Below, piece by piece: positions 37,456-48,018 of a stretch of 64,000 nt of DNA; the first letter of the stretch is position 1, and the number at the start of each line of letters is the position of its first letter. Where the stretch lies: contig JAPFFF010000070.1 of the NCBI GenBank assembly GCA_039105265.1, positions 1 to 64,000 on the forward strand. Direction: 5' to 3'. The notes under the pieces were generated by a model, which was not told where the DNA came from, did no database searches, and worked only from the letters and a program-made list of their open reading frames with translations. Source of the DNA: Tritrichomonas musculus. Taxonomy: Eukaryota > Parabasalia > Tritrichomonadida > Tritrichomonadidae. A program made the position numbers and the translations under genes.

Positions 37456-39330
37456 TTAATAATAGTTATTTTTCGCATTAACCAAAACTTTGGCTTCATC
37501 ACGACGTTTATTTTTGGCTACTTCAGCTTCCGCCTTATACTTCATATATCCACTCTTTGGTTGATATATGATATTTTGAATATGGACTGAAACCATTTGG
37601 GACCAATCCTTCTTGATATCCTGTAATTGACCAGCATACATATCATTAGCAAGATCTTCAAATGGTGCTGGTTGATTCATATTCCTAGTCATTCCCTCTC
37701 GTATTGACATACCAAATCCCCAATCAAATATAATTGTTTCTATAAACTTGATTAATTGTTGGAGTTTTGGATGCCATTTACCACCATCTTCATTCAAGTC
37801 TCCAGTTTCTAGATTAACAGCTGAGCCAATAACTGTATTTACGAACTTTACAACAGCAGGACCCAAACTTGCATTATATTTATTCTTATTTACACGACGC
37901 CATGTAGCCCATTGTGCATATGTAAGGAATTTTCCACCAAATTCTTGTGATTGTTCAACAGAATACTTCATTGGTTGGTCGAAATAGTATATGAATATGG
38001 TATTAGCAACAGTAAGATAATTGGTAGCTCTCTTGAGAGTCTGAATAGTGGGATCAGAATAAGCCTCGCTATTCCAAAACAACCTCCATACATGTGAGAA
38101 TGCAGAAGCCCAATATCCATTAGGTGTGAGTCGCTTACTGATACGTGGCTTTGGTAATCCCTTTTTACCATATGCAGTCATTAATCTTTGCATATCTTGA
38201 GTTTCTGAAAGTACATATTTGCCTTCTTTCCAGTCAACATTAGTGATTGATTTACTAAATTGTTTAGCAAGCCATTCATTAAATGGTTCCTTAAGTCTAT
38301 CCTCTCTTGTCGCATGGGTTGTTTTCCACACTTTCTTGTATGGTGATGCAAGAACTAGCTTATAACCATTAACAATTGCAGGAACACCTCGTTTATCTAC
38401 TAGGACAATATCATCAACCTGATCTCCATTGAGGTCGGTGATTCTATTATGTAATGGGTCTCGTGCGTTTGTGCCTAATAATCTATATTTGGGAGTTCCA
38501 TCTTTATCCAAATGGTTTTTGCAATATTCCTCTGCTGTGTCACGTGAAGCAGCATTTGGTATATACTTAACTCTGTAGTTCCCATTAATGATGATATCGA
38601 GGAAATTCTGTTTGCGTTGAGCTGAATACCCTGTTAATGATAATGAACCATACCTATCACTTATACGGTCTGTTATGACACCATAATTCAAATCACCACG
38701 AGGTCCTCTACTGGAACTCTGAATATGAGCCTTGGGATCATAAAAAGCAAGCTCTTCACTCTTACTGATTTTTGCAGGCTTTAAGATTGAATCTGGTGCA
38801 ATGACGACATCGTCATAATTATGTGTTCTTGACTTACCAGATTTTTGTCGAGCTGGTGTACGTGCATATTTAAATTGGTTGTCTGCTTTCACATCAGACA
38901 AATCAACATCAAAATGATAATCATCATCATCTTCAACTTCAACTGGTTGCGCATCGTTATCGTTAGGGTTGGGGACAGGGTTTTGCATAGTTTCTTTAGG
39001 TGAAGAAAAAATGTTATTATTTGTATTCTCACGATTGACATCTTTTTCGAAATCAGATTCGATACCCTCATAGACCCTAATCTTATTGATATATCTTCGT
39101 ATATTCGACACCTCGGCTTCTGCTTTTGGAGACTCTATGGTAAGCGATCGATCTTCTGCGATTGAATCCAAGTTATGTATGATATCATCAACCATATCTC
39201 GAACCTCCTGAATCTCAAACGGGTGAAGTTCACGAGGTGTACATTCAGGGTTATCAGCAATGCGATAGTATTTGGGTAGTACCTTAATGATTTCATCAGG
39301 GAGAATACGCTTTGTGTGCAGTATGTTCAT
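37456..39330 (-). CDS. Second virion-type protein with DxNGD loop, 624 aa (P3)
   Basis: Homologue of P1 8014-9357 and P2 61343-62512 but longer at the N-terminus. The loop DLNGDQVDDIVLVDKRG followed by IVNGYKLVL matches DINNDGIPDVVV and YVNGYTT in the others. Near the C-terminus, a region of alpha-helical character (SAFSHVWRLFWN) aligns with P2's ASARIWELYLAEAF. Probably a minor capsid/penton-type protein given its neighbours; no decisive motif. Reads open. Confidence 0.68.
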   Translation of the reverse strand: MNILHTKRILPDEIIKVLPKYYRIADNPECTPRELHPFEIQEVRDMVDDIIHNLDSIAEDRSLTIESPKAEAEVSNIRRYINKIRVYEGIESDFEKDVNRENTNNNIFSSPKETMQNPVPNPNDNDAQPVEVEDDDDYHFDVDLSDVKADNQFKYARTPARQKSGKSRTHNYDDVVIAPDSILKPAKISKSEELAFYDPKAHIQSSSRGPRGDLNYGVITDRISDRYGSLSLTGYSAQRKQNFLDIIINGNYRVKYIPNAASRDTAEEYCKNHLDKDGTPKYRLLGTNARDPLHNRITDLNGDQVDDIVLVDKRGVPAIVNGYKLVLASPYKKVWKTTHATREDRLKEPFNEWLAKQFSKSITNVDWKEGKYVLSETQDMQRLMTAYGKKGLPKPRISKRLTPNGYWASAFSHVWRLFWNSEAYSDPTIQTLKRATNYLTVANTIFIYYFDQPMKYSVEQSQEFGGKFLTYAQWATWRRVNKNKYNASLGPAVVKFVNTVIGSAVNLETGDLNEDGGKWHPKLQQLIKFIETIIFDWGFGMSIREGMTRNMNQPAPFEDLANDMYAGQLQDIKKDWSQMVSVHIQNIIYQPKSGYMKYKAEAEVAKNKRRDEAKVLVNAKNNYY

Positions 39331-39399
39331 ATCATGATCAATCCTATCTGCACGAGGAAATTCGATTACTGGGGATGTCGCTTGGAATTCCCACTCCTC

Positions 39400-40988
39400 C
39401 TATTCCTCCTCAAATTCTGGATTAACGGGTTGACTATTGGGGAGTTCCCCGATTGGATTTCCTGGAGGTGCCATTGGGGGTACCTCCGGGATAACCACGA
39501 TTGGATCTCCTTGGGGTTTCAAATATTGTTTAGGATATTTGAAGTAAGTTGTGGCAGACAGCGTAAGCCTTTTCTTCAATTTTGCAGCCTGACTACGATC
39601 ATTAGAGTGCTTGCCCAATTTCGCCTCATCTCAACAATCTCATTTACTATCTCAGCCTCGTACAGTTCTGGATTATTGATGACCTGTATCATATTATTGA
39701 TGATTTCATCTGATATTTGGCATACGGTATATAAGTACATAAGAAGCCCACGATATTTGGAGGGGATTTCACTATAAGCCTCCTCATCCTCATCCTCTTC
39801 ACCTGAGTCTTCACTGGGTTCCACGATTGGATCTCCTTGGGGTTTCTGTGAGGGTATCATTGGGGGTACCAATTCAGGGATATCTGGTAATGGCTTCTGT
39901 GGGGGTGCCATTGGGGGTGCCTCCGGGATTACCACGATTGGATCTCCTTGGGGTTTCTGTGAGGGTTCCGCTTTGGGTTTCAGTTGGGGTTTCAAATATT
40001 TATTCGGATCTCTGAAGTGAATTGAAGCTTTCAGATAAAGGAGGTTCTTTAAACTTGCAACAGACCTAGGATCATTAAAGTCGGTGCGTACACGATCTCG
40101 CCTCATATCATCGATTACATTCATCTCATCGACGTACAAGTCTGAATTATTGATGACTTGTATCATATTATTGATCCATGCATTTGGCACTCCGCATTCC
40201 CTAGATAAAAACTTAAGGAACTCACGGTATATGGGGTACTTGACTTCACTCTAATCTTCACTTGAGTCTTCTGGGATTACCACGATTGGATCTCCTTGGG
40301 GTGCCATTGGAGGTGCCTCCGGGATTACCACGATTGGATCTCCTGGAGGTTCCACTTGAGGAAACTCCGATAATGGTATCTGTGGGGGTTTCGGTTGGGA
40401 TTTCAAATATAGATTCGGATTTGTGAAGTAAGTCGTGGCATCATTTTTAAGTCTTTGCTTCAAAGTTTGTTTCGTATTAGCGTTATTCCTGTGGAATCCA
40501 TTACAAATATCATCTATGTTTTTGAGTGTCTGTCGTATCTCATCATTGTACAGATCTGGATTATTGATGACATGTATCATATTATCGATGATTTCTTTTG
40601 ACACACCGCATATAACATATAATAACTTAAGAGTACCACGGAGATTGTTGTTCTGGACTTTATTCCGATAATATTCATATTTACCTGGGTCTTCGGAGTT
40701 TTTCAAATAATTCCTCAGTTCATATTGGAACTCTTGGAGTCTGTACGAAAGACGGTCCTTAGTACGTTCAACTTGATCAGCCTCAATGGGATCTGATCCT
40801 TGATTTGGCCATGAGCGCTTAAGCTCCAAGAACTTACTAAGCACCTTATCACCGTACAGATTTCTATCATTGGTGACACCTATCATAGCGTTGATGATAT
40901 CATCTGTTGCTTTGCATTCAGTATATATAAACTTAAGGATATTACGGTCTCTGGCGCTCTTGACTTCATTATCAATACGGGTAAGCAT
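39400..40988 (-). pseudogene. Tandem-module Pro-rich protein gene(s), broken (P3)
   Basis: A stretch encoding about four copies of a ~50-residue helical module with the signature IIxNMIxVINNPxLY, preceded by a YxxC motif. Modules are separated by Pro-rich linkers with GDPIVVIPEAPPMAPP. The linker DNA word ACGATTGGATCTCCTTGGGG recurs about five times. The last module group starts at MLTRIDNEVK (40988), 18 nt from the divergent fiber start. The region is broken two or three times. The module family is not recognised. Repeats probably expanded by slippage or unequal exchange. Confidence 0.65.
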
Positions 40989-41006
40989 ACCTTTATTTTA
41001 TAGTAA

Positions 41007-43721
41007 ATGTTCAGTATAGAACAGAGTGGATTTTCAATAAAAGCGGCCACTATCGACGAGTTACTAATAGAATACATCAAAAAGTATGCATGTATGTGTC
41101 ATACCAATGGGTCCAATGGCTCAAATATAACTGGTCCCAACCAGGAGCAAATCAAGGAACTCATTACGAGTACAGTTGGTGAGCAACTCGAAAAATATGC
41201 TTTAGCCAAGGACCTTGAGTCATATGCTTTGCAAACCCAGCTATTCGATTATGTGAAAACCGAGGATTTCAATACGGAGATGCTGAAGTACGCATCTAGT
41301 GAAGATGTGGATAGTGCCATTGGGGAATTGCGTGATTACATCGCCAAAAACTGTGCACTATCTACTGAAATACCTGAGGTCCCTGAGAACATCGTTACGA
41401 GTGATTCATTGAGTACTGCTTTGGAACCATTTGCGAAGACTCAGGACTTAAGTGAGTATGTGAAGCTTGCGAACTTAGGTGAGTATGTGAAGACCCAGGA
41501 CTTACCAGATATGACCAAGTATGCACTCATTGAAGATATCCCTGAGATACCCACAGATTTGGTTAATGGATCTGCATTGAGTACTGCTTTGGAACCATAT
41601 GCTTTGACAACAGATATGACCCATGCTATTGATCAAGTGAAAGGCGATATCCCAGAGATTATCGAGGGTCAAACAACAATCCAATTCACAATCGTCAATA
41701 ATACAATCCCTGATTTGGATTACGACCCATATCATATACTGATTGAGCAATATGGGTTGGATATTGTCTCATCAGACAGTTACTATACGGCCCATTATGT
41801 TCACGCAGACTATTCGTACAATGACGATGATGATAATCTACCCTCTCAGATACTGCATATCGACGGAAGTAGTTCTGGTCTATGGATTCTGTATCAAAGC
41901 CATGAATTAATCAATCCAGGAACTGGTGATACACCGGAAATACTATCATGTTCAATAACCAAAACTGTCGAACCAACCGACAAAAACGCTTATTCAGCTA
42001 GATATGTGTCGAACACTTATGCTTTGAGAGATGATTTGAAGAATTACATCACAAGAGATAATTTGAATGTATCAACTGAATACACAATTGAAACTAAGAC
42101 GTATATGTTTCCTAATACAGGTCCAATACCAGAAGAATATGAAGAAAACGGAATGGTAACATCTCACGTTTTACCATTCAAAGAAGGTACACATTTGGTT
42201 GGTTATAAAGTAGACACTAGTGGTGATATATTCCATTTTGATATCAGATTTAAGACAAATGAATTATATGCTGATGATGAATATAACGTTAAACAACATG
42301 AAGCTGAAGGATTCGAAAGTGAAGGGGAGTATTTTGAATTAGTGTGGGATGAAGTTAGTGGAGTAATATATGATAGATATCAATACCTTCCAATAACAAT
42401 AACATTAGCAGAAACAGAAGATGAATTAGCTTTGAAATCGGATATCCCAGAACCAGTTGACTTGACGCCATATTATACTAGTGCCCAGGCTGATGAGAAG
42501 CTCGTCGATGAAGATGAGCTCGCATATGAATTAGATAAGTATGAGACCAAGGATGTGGTTGATGGGAAGTATGCTTTGAAGAGTTCATTAAATGAATTAT
42601 TAACAAACAATGTTTATACTTCAGCTGATTTAATAAATGATTCACCAAAAACTACTGATTTCGATAGATTTTATTATAATGAATTATATGGTATATTCGA
42701 AAAAAATGAGAAGTCAATAACTAATCTAGCTTCATTAATATTATCTGGAGTTGTATTCAAATGTCAAATAACTGATTATTTAACTAAATCAGAATGCGAT
42801 GCTAAATATGCACTGAAGTCATATGTTGATGATAAATATGCATTGAAGTCGAATGCTGTTACAGATGAGCAGCTAATAAAAAGGTGTGCCATTGATTGCA
42901 GTCCAATTGAGGAGGGGTCCTCGGATATATCAATTCGTTATCTAAAACTTGTAGATAATGTGATTAAACTGGAATACATAGTAAGTGAATATGCACTATG
43001 TTGTGAAATAAGGGTGTTATTCCGTGATACAGATGGAAATCCCCATAACATAGTAATAGTATTACATCAGAGGACTGTGTATTTCGACAATTTCAAATTC
43101 CCACTATATTATGAAGACACTGTTGATATAATATCAAGACCACTTACATATAGCTTCCCAATATTTGAATATCCCTGGACAACTACTCAGGAATTATTAG
43201 ATGCTAGACAACTATATTCAAGACAAATCATGTCCCGAGAGTATTTAGCAAAATATAAGGGTGTGATGTATGGTACATCCAACACAACCATCACCTACTA
43301 CTCCCCAATCGAGTCATCGGTTAACACCATCACCGATTTCGTCATTGGAGCCCCAGTATATATGACCGGTAAGGTATATCATCGTGAGGATTCGAAATGG
43401 GTACCTAGCACTGAATCTGACACCACTGATTGCATATGTAGTGTGAAGACCACTGGTACCTGGAAGGAGTATGTTGGTATATGCGTGAGAATCGATGAAG
43501 CCAATGGTTGTATCACATTCGCCACTCATGGGGATTACATGGTTAAGGTTGAGGACTCCTCATGCTATTCCATTGGGGATGAGGTATTTATCGATAACGC
43601 TGATAATAAACTGAAGATACTCACTGGTGAGACCGCGATAACCTCAAAAATAAATCGTATGACAGTGGGTATCATAACTGGTATCATCAACGGATCCACA
43701 TTAGCTGTGTTTAAGGCCTAA
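41007..43721 (+). CDS. Phage-like fiber protein, 904 aa (P3)
   Basis: N-terminal region with repeated Y(A/V)K/L motifs (ALAKDLESYALQTQLFDYVK, and YALTTDM, YALRDDL), the heptad-like or beta-spiral repeats of phage tail fibers. Three larger beta-rich inserts lie between repeat blocks, then a C-terminal knob of about 150 residues with TDCICSVKTTGTWKEYVG and ITFATHGDY, shared with P1 and P2. Probably a trimeric spike for host attachment. The frame is open. It shares an 18-nt divergent promoter with 40988 and converges on the polymerase gene, separated by two hairpins. Confidence 0.8.
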   Translation: MFSIEQSGFSIKAATIDELLIEYIKKYACMCHTNGSNGSNITGPNQEQIKELITSTVGEQLEKYALAKDLESYALQTQLFDYVKTEDFNTEMLKYASSEDVDSAIGELRDYIAKNCALSTEIPEVPENIVTSDSLSTALEPFAKTQDLSEYVKLANLGEYVKTQDLPDMTKYALIEDIPEIPTDLVNGSALSTALEPYALTTDMTHAIDQVKGDIPEIIEGQTTIQFTIVNNTIPDLDYDPYHILIEQYGLDIVSSDSYYTAHYVHADYSYNDDDDNLPSQILHIDGSSSGLWILYQSHELINPGTGDTPEILSCSITKTVEPTDKNAYSARYVSNTYALRDDLKNYITRDNLNVSTEYTIETKTYMFPNTGPIPEEYEENGMVTSHVLPFKEGTHLVGYKVDTSGDIFHFDIRFKTNELYADDEYNVKQHEAEGFESEGEYFELVWDEVSGVIYDRYQYLPITITLAETEDELALKSDIPEPVDLTPYYTSAQADEKLVDEDELAYELDKYETKDVVDGKYALKSSLNELLTNNVYTSADLINDSPKTTDFDRFYYNELYGIFEKNEKSITNLASLILSGVVFKCQITDYLTKSECDAKYALKSYVDDKYALKSNAVTDEQLIKRCAIDCSPIEEGSSDISIRYLKLVDNVIKLEYIVSEYALCCEIRVLFRDTDGNPHNIVIVLHQRTVYFDNFKFPLYYEDTVDIISRPLTYSFPIFEYPWTTTQELLDARQLYSRQIMSREYLAKYKGVMYGTSNTTITYYSPIESSVNTITDFVIGAPVYMTGKVYHREDSKWVPSTESDTTDCICSVKTTGTWKEYVGICVRIDEANGCITFATHGDYMVKVEDSSCYSIGDEVFIDNADNKLKILTGETAITSKINRMTVGIITGIINGSTLAVFKA

Positions 43722-43725
43722 TTCT

Positions 43726-43751
43726 GGGTCAACGGGAAATCCCGCAGACCC
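43726..43751. terminator. Hairpin between converging fiber and polymerase genes (P3)
   Basis: Near copy of 34248-34273 (GGGTC/GACCC and CGGG/CCCG arms) five bases after the fiber stop. Followed at 43781-43805 by a degenerate copy of the 26-bp palindrome, just before the polymerase stop. Placement between converging genes is what a 3'-end structure would need. Confidence 0.5.
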
Positions 43752-43810
43752 AATATTTAGTGGTTATCACCATGAAATCCGGGTCTGGTAGAATTCACCA
43801 CACCCAATAT

Positions 43811-46800
43811 TCAATTCGAATTGCATATAATATAGTCCCCTGATGTGAGTCCGTGGATGAATGGTGCACAGGATTGGTTCTCGAGGACAATCATTTTGGT
43901 GTGAGTCCCGGTGAGAGCATTCTTGTTTACCGTGATCTTAGACATCGTCATCTCACTGATTTTGCTCTGGATTTTGTTATTCATGACCATCTGCAGATTG
44001 ATATTTTTGCCAACCTTCACACCACCATTGTCGATGATGTCCTTGTAATCATCACTTGTAATATGGTTTTTCTTGAGGGAGACCCCCTTGAGTTTAAGTG
44101 CCTTGGTAACCGACCCACTATTAAATATGGTGTAGCACTTGGGGGCTAACGCTATCATATTCTCACCATATTTCTCAATGCAGAGACCCAATATTTTCTT
44201 CTCATCAGCGATTGTATTTATATTGGGATTCGGCATGAACTTATATATGTTCTCATCATAGAATACCCTATTCTTGATGATGTATTTGAACTCTTGATTG
44301 GACCCCTTGGTATCATCACCAGCAACCGCAAAATACGCACTATCAGTGTCCCCCTCTATGAAATGGAATCGCTCCACATCAAGGCACTTGTACATGAACT
44401 CATATATGAATGTGAGATACCAGAATTTGGCATTATCTAGAGTCCAGAATGATTCCTGAAGGCATGTCGTGCATTTGAAGCTCTTTGGGTTCATCTGGAG
44501 TAGATAGTTGTCATCACTCAATTTGGTGCCACTGACATACTTGTCGTAGATGATATTCTGGAAGGTCTTATCGTGTGAGCATATCTTGATTTTGGAGAAC
44601 TTCTCGGTGTTCATCCCATCGTACCCATATGAGCCATTCATGCTGATCTTGTAGAACTTCTCATTCGCTACGCTCAAGTCTTGTTCCAAGCCATTTCCCC
44701 CAGCAACTCCAGAGATGATATCCTGACGGCGTTTCATGAACTCGCTAACGAATGGGTTGAATCCGCGATGAGCCTCGTATTTGGTGAGACTCTTGATATC
44801 CTCAATGACAAGTCCATGGTCAAGTAGGAACCAGAGGTAGTAATTCGAGAATGTCTGATAGGTGCCCATTGTATCAACACTCATGGTCAGCTTCCGTTCA
44901 GTTTTGTCAACTGATGGGAGCTTATTGTGAGTCATGTAGTTGTGCATATATGGACCAATTGTGGCCTCATCATTGGTGATATCGAAATTGCGAAATACAG
45001 GTGGGAAATTGATGAAGTAGTTGATTTTGGATATTGGGCATTTCAACATGACCTCCGCTTTGAACAGGAATTCGGGATGTTCTCGGTGCTTCTGGCTGTT
45101 GATGATATGCATGCATGAGTTGTAGGTCTTCATATTTTTAACCCCATCCTTGTACACCTCGAATCGCTCTATCATGGAACCTGGCATATACATGACTCCC
45201 CCGTGATATGGATTGACATCATGTTTGGTTGAACTGAATGCAGATGGGTATAAGCTGTTGAAATCGACTCCAACAATATGAGTCATCGTGTGTGGAGTAT
45301 CATATGAGATTACCTTGTGATCAACGGCGTTGTATCTAAAACGGTTTATTTTGGCATGACCCTTGATGTTGACTCGGTGCATGACATTGGATAGACCACC
45401 AGTGATGTTGTTCCGTAAGCTGTAATACTCCTGTTCATCATTGATGAGCGTTGGGAGATGCATCATCTTGCAGTACTTCTTCAGCTGAATTCGGAGTTTG
45501 GTTATATTGGGGTCATCACGACTGCGAAGTCTGTTGCATTCCGCACAAGCGAGTTTACAGTTACTGAGTTCATGACCGATATCATTATTGATTCTATCGA
45601 GAGTGGGCTTATTGGTCCATGTGAAGTGCTCACCACAGAGATGGCACTTGCCTGTATCTGGATTGTTGTACATCTCCATGAACTTATCGAATTGCTCCTC
45701 ACAAACACATTTATCGAGGTTCCTGGGCTTGTCCTTATGAGATTGATTATGCTTGACATCCTGGTTATAGTAGTTCTCACATTTGAATCGCCACCAATCG
45801 AGGTTTTGTTTGAATTTGTTAATGGGATTCTGTATAGAGTATTCAGCATTTGGATTGAATTCCTTATATGCGAGTGCATACTTGATACAGGATGCATTCT
45901 TGCTTAGCGATAGGTTTGAGATGAGGTCCACATTGTACTGAGCATTGAGTGCAATCAGGTTGTCAATGGGTTTGATCATCATCTCGACATCATTATCATT
46001 GTATGCAAGTAGGTAGTCCCATCGGGTTTTATAGTTTTTGGCATCCACGAGATATAGTTTGTAATCATCTAGTGTCAATGGATTCTTCTGGTTGAGATAG
46101 CTGTAGAACGCTTCATACTCAAATGGCTCTGCTTTTGAGAGGACCTCATTGTAGTTCTCAGTGTTGATGGCTTCATATGGGAACACACCCTTCGAGCTAT
46201 TCTCGATCCCGCCGAAGTCTACACCGAATTGTCTTAATGTACCTCCAGCGACAAATGATTGTGCATCGATGAATCGCAACTTGGTGTCGTATTTGGGTGA
46301 CTTCAATATGAACTGCTTCAATGAGGATGTGGTACCAATGATGCTATTGGGTTCAACACTCCAGAACGTGGTTCCAGCTGAACTGTAGTTGAGATACTCC
46401 TTGAATAGGTTGCTATCGAATCTACTCGAGTTGAATCCAAATACGATTATCACATTCAGGTTGCGATCAATGGTTTTGAGATTGTCAACTGGTTGATTGA
46501 TGAAGGATTTCATGTATTGAACCTTATCGTGATACACCTGCTTGGATTGCTCAAACAACCACTCAATCCATTTGATGATGAACTCAGATGAATCTCTTAA
46601 TGAGAAGTGCTTTGTGGTACAACCAGATTGCGATTTGACACATGATGATACGCTAAGGAGAATCAGTCGTGAGTTGATGGTTGTGGATGAACCAATAGAT
46701 GTATTCACAGGCTGTTCAACAGTTTCGAAATCGTAGGTGATGTAATATATGTTGGGTTTCCAGTCGAGACCATAGGCTAAGCAATATTCGTACACCGGAT

Positions 46801-47896
46801 TGCTGAGTATATGTGGACAGTATGGTAGTGGTTCATGATTGGGTATGAATCGCTTTCGAAATACACCGGAATGCAGTTCCTGCTCACAGTTCTCAACATG
46901 GTTCTTGAAGCGATTCATATTGTGATTACCGTAATGCGCATATGAGCCACACTTTGGGCAGATGTGGATGTTGGTCAGCTTCTCAGCATCCCTGATGTAC
47001 ATTATGTGGATGATTCGATTTTGGGTGTACAGCAATGCGGATTTCCTAAATGAGTTATCTCTATTGTATTTCCATTGGTCCTGAAGGTTATAAACTTTGA
47101 GATCCTCCAAGTACTCATAGATGTCCACATTCAAGTGATGCTTCTCGGCAGATGCCTTCATGGATTCATTTGATGTTCCCGGATAGTTGTTCAGGAGGTC
47201 GATTGCATCTTGAGATGGCTTAGTAGAATACACTATATTGTGATCCTCGCATAGGAGCTTCCTAGCTACCTGTGTGCGATTCTTAGTATTGCAACCAGAT
47301 TCAGGGTCAACCAGATGGTCATCTAGACATGCAGCCAGAAATCGGTACCAACATAGATTGTCATCGGCATTGTCCGTGATGATGAATTTGCTATTTTTGA
47401 TCTCAGGAGGTAAATCCTTGATTGGACCACTAACCTTGACCATTCGAGATACCGTGAATGAGACTAATCCTACGAGAATCAACTTGGTTCCAGATGTTGA
47501 GGTCTCATATGAGTGCAGTACTGATTCAATATAGTACTTCACGATATCAAGCGATTGCTCATCACGAACCACAATTGGGATAGCCGATTTATAGTTATTC
47601 CAATTGATTTCCCTAGCTGCATATTCACATGAATACCCACACATATTCTCCTCACAGGGGGACTGAAATACACCTGAGAGTTGGAAATAGATTTTGAATG
47701 GTTTTACCTCACGCTTATAGACCTGTTGCAAGCCGTCATATATGGTGTTCAATGAGGATATCGAGTTGAAGTAGTATATGTATATTGGCTCATAGGTATC
47801 GATATCCTCACGCTCCTTGTAATCACTATCAGCATATTTGACATATGATTGCCAAGCCTCAACAGCCCTATCATAGCTATCAGGTTCATTCACCAT
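43811..47896 (-). CDS. Protein-primed type B DNA polymerase with HNH insertion, 1361 aa (P3)
   Basis: Exonuclease motifs YDFETVE (~389), FGFNSSRFD (~487) and YNDND (~632); polymerase motifs DFNSLYPS (~878), KISMNGSYG (~1083) and EGDTDS (~1181). A zinc-finger-like CPKCG...H...C lies at ~313-337, and an OTU-like segment NLCWYRFLAACLDDH at ~180. Between Exo III and motif A sits a CHLC...LDRINN...H...LACAECN module (~751-790) typical of HNH nucleases. P1 and P2 polymerases lack it. All listed motifs are visible and the frame is open; sequence upstream on the same strand (48019-48696) could belong to the same gene. Confidence 0.93.
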   Translation of the reverse strand: MVNEPDSYDRAVEAWQSYVKYADSDYKEREDIDTYEPIYIYYFNSISSLNTIYDGLQQVYKREVKPFKIYFQLSGVFQSPCEENMCGYSCEYAAREINWNNYKSAIPIVVRDEQSLDIVKYYIESVLHSYETSTSGTKLILVGLVSFTVSRMVKVSGPIKDLPPEIKNSKFIITDNADDNLCWYRFLAACLDDHLVDPESGCNTKNRTQVARKLLCEDHNIVYSTKPSQDAIDLLNNYPGTSNESMKASAEKHHLNVDIYEYLEDLKVYNLQDQWKYNRDNSFRKSALLYTQNRIIHIMYIRDAEKLTNIHICPKCGSYAHYGNHNMNRFKNHVENCEQELHSGVFRKRFIPNHEPLPYCPHILSNPVYEYCLAYGLDWKPNIYYITYDFETVEQPVNTSIGSSTTINSRLILLSVSSCVKSQSGCTTKHFSLRDSSEFIIKWIEWLFEQSKQVYHDKVQYMKSFINQPVDNLKTIDRNLNVIIVFGFNSSRFDSNLFKEYLNYSSAGTTFWSVEPNSIIGTTSSLKQFILKSPKYDTKLRFIDAQSFVAGGTLRQFGVDFGGIENSSKGVFPYEAINTENYNEVLSKAEPFEYEAFYSYLNQKNPLTLDDYKLYLVDAKNYKTRWDYLLAYNDNDVEMMIKPIDNLIALNAQYNVDLISNLSLSKNASCIKYALAYKEFNPNAEYSIQNPINKFKQNLDWWRFKCENYYNQDVKHNQSHKDKPRNLDKCVCEEQFDKFMEMYNNPDTGKCHLCGEHFTWTNKPTLDRINNDIGHELSNCKLACAECNRLRSRDDPNITKLRIQLKKYCKMMHLPTLINDEQEYYSLRNNITGGLSNVMHRVNIKGHAKINRFRYNAVDHKVISYDTPHTMTHIVGVDFNSLYPSAFSSTKHDVNPYHGGVMYMPGSMIERFEVYKDGVKNMKTYNSCMHIINSQKHREHPEFLFKAEVMLKCPISKINYFINFPPVFRNFDITNDEATIGPYMHNYMTHNKLPSVDKTERKLTMSVDTMGTYQTFSNYYLWFLLDHGLVIEDIKSLTKYEAHRGFNPFVSEFMKRRQDIISGVAGGNGLEQDLSVANEKFYKISMNGSYGYDGMNTEKFSKIKICSHDKTFQNIIYDKYVSGTKLSDDNYLLQMNPKSFKCTTCLQESFWTLDNAKFWYLTFIYEFMYKCLDVERFHFIEGDTDSAYFAVAGDDTKGSNQEFKYIIKNRVFYDENIYKFMPNPNINTIADEKKILGLCIEKYGENMIALAPKCYTIFNSGSVTKALKLKGVSLKKNHITSDDYKDIIDNGGVKVGKNINLQMVMNNKIQSKISEMTMSKITVNKNALTGTHTKMIVLENQSCAPFIHGLTSGDYIICNSN

Positions 47897-48018
47897 GAGG
47901 AAATCGGTGTGTTTCGATTTGAACTCATGACCGAACTCACTGAGGTACTCGAGTATTTCATTATTTTCGGGGTCCTTGGGGAGATCATCAATATTAGCGT
48001 TACCATCGATAATATGAG

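Noticed and set aside
45458-45907. 149-residue frame on the plus strand inside the P3 polymerase
   Set aside because: Antisense shadow of the HNH and exonuclease region; the minus-strand frame has all the polymerase motifs.
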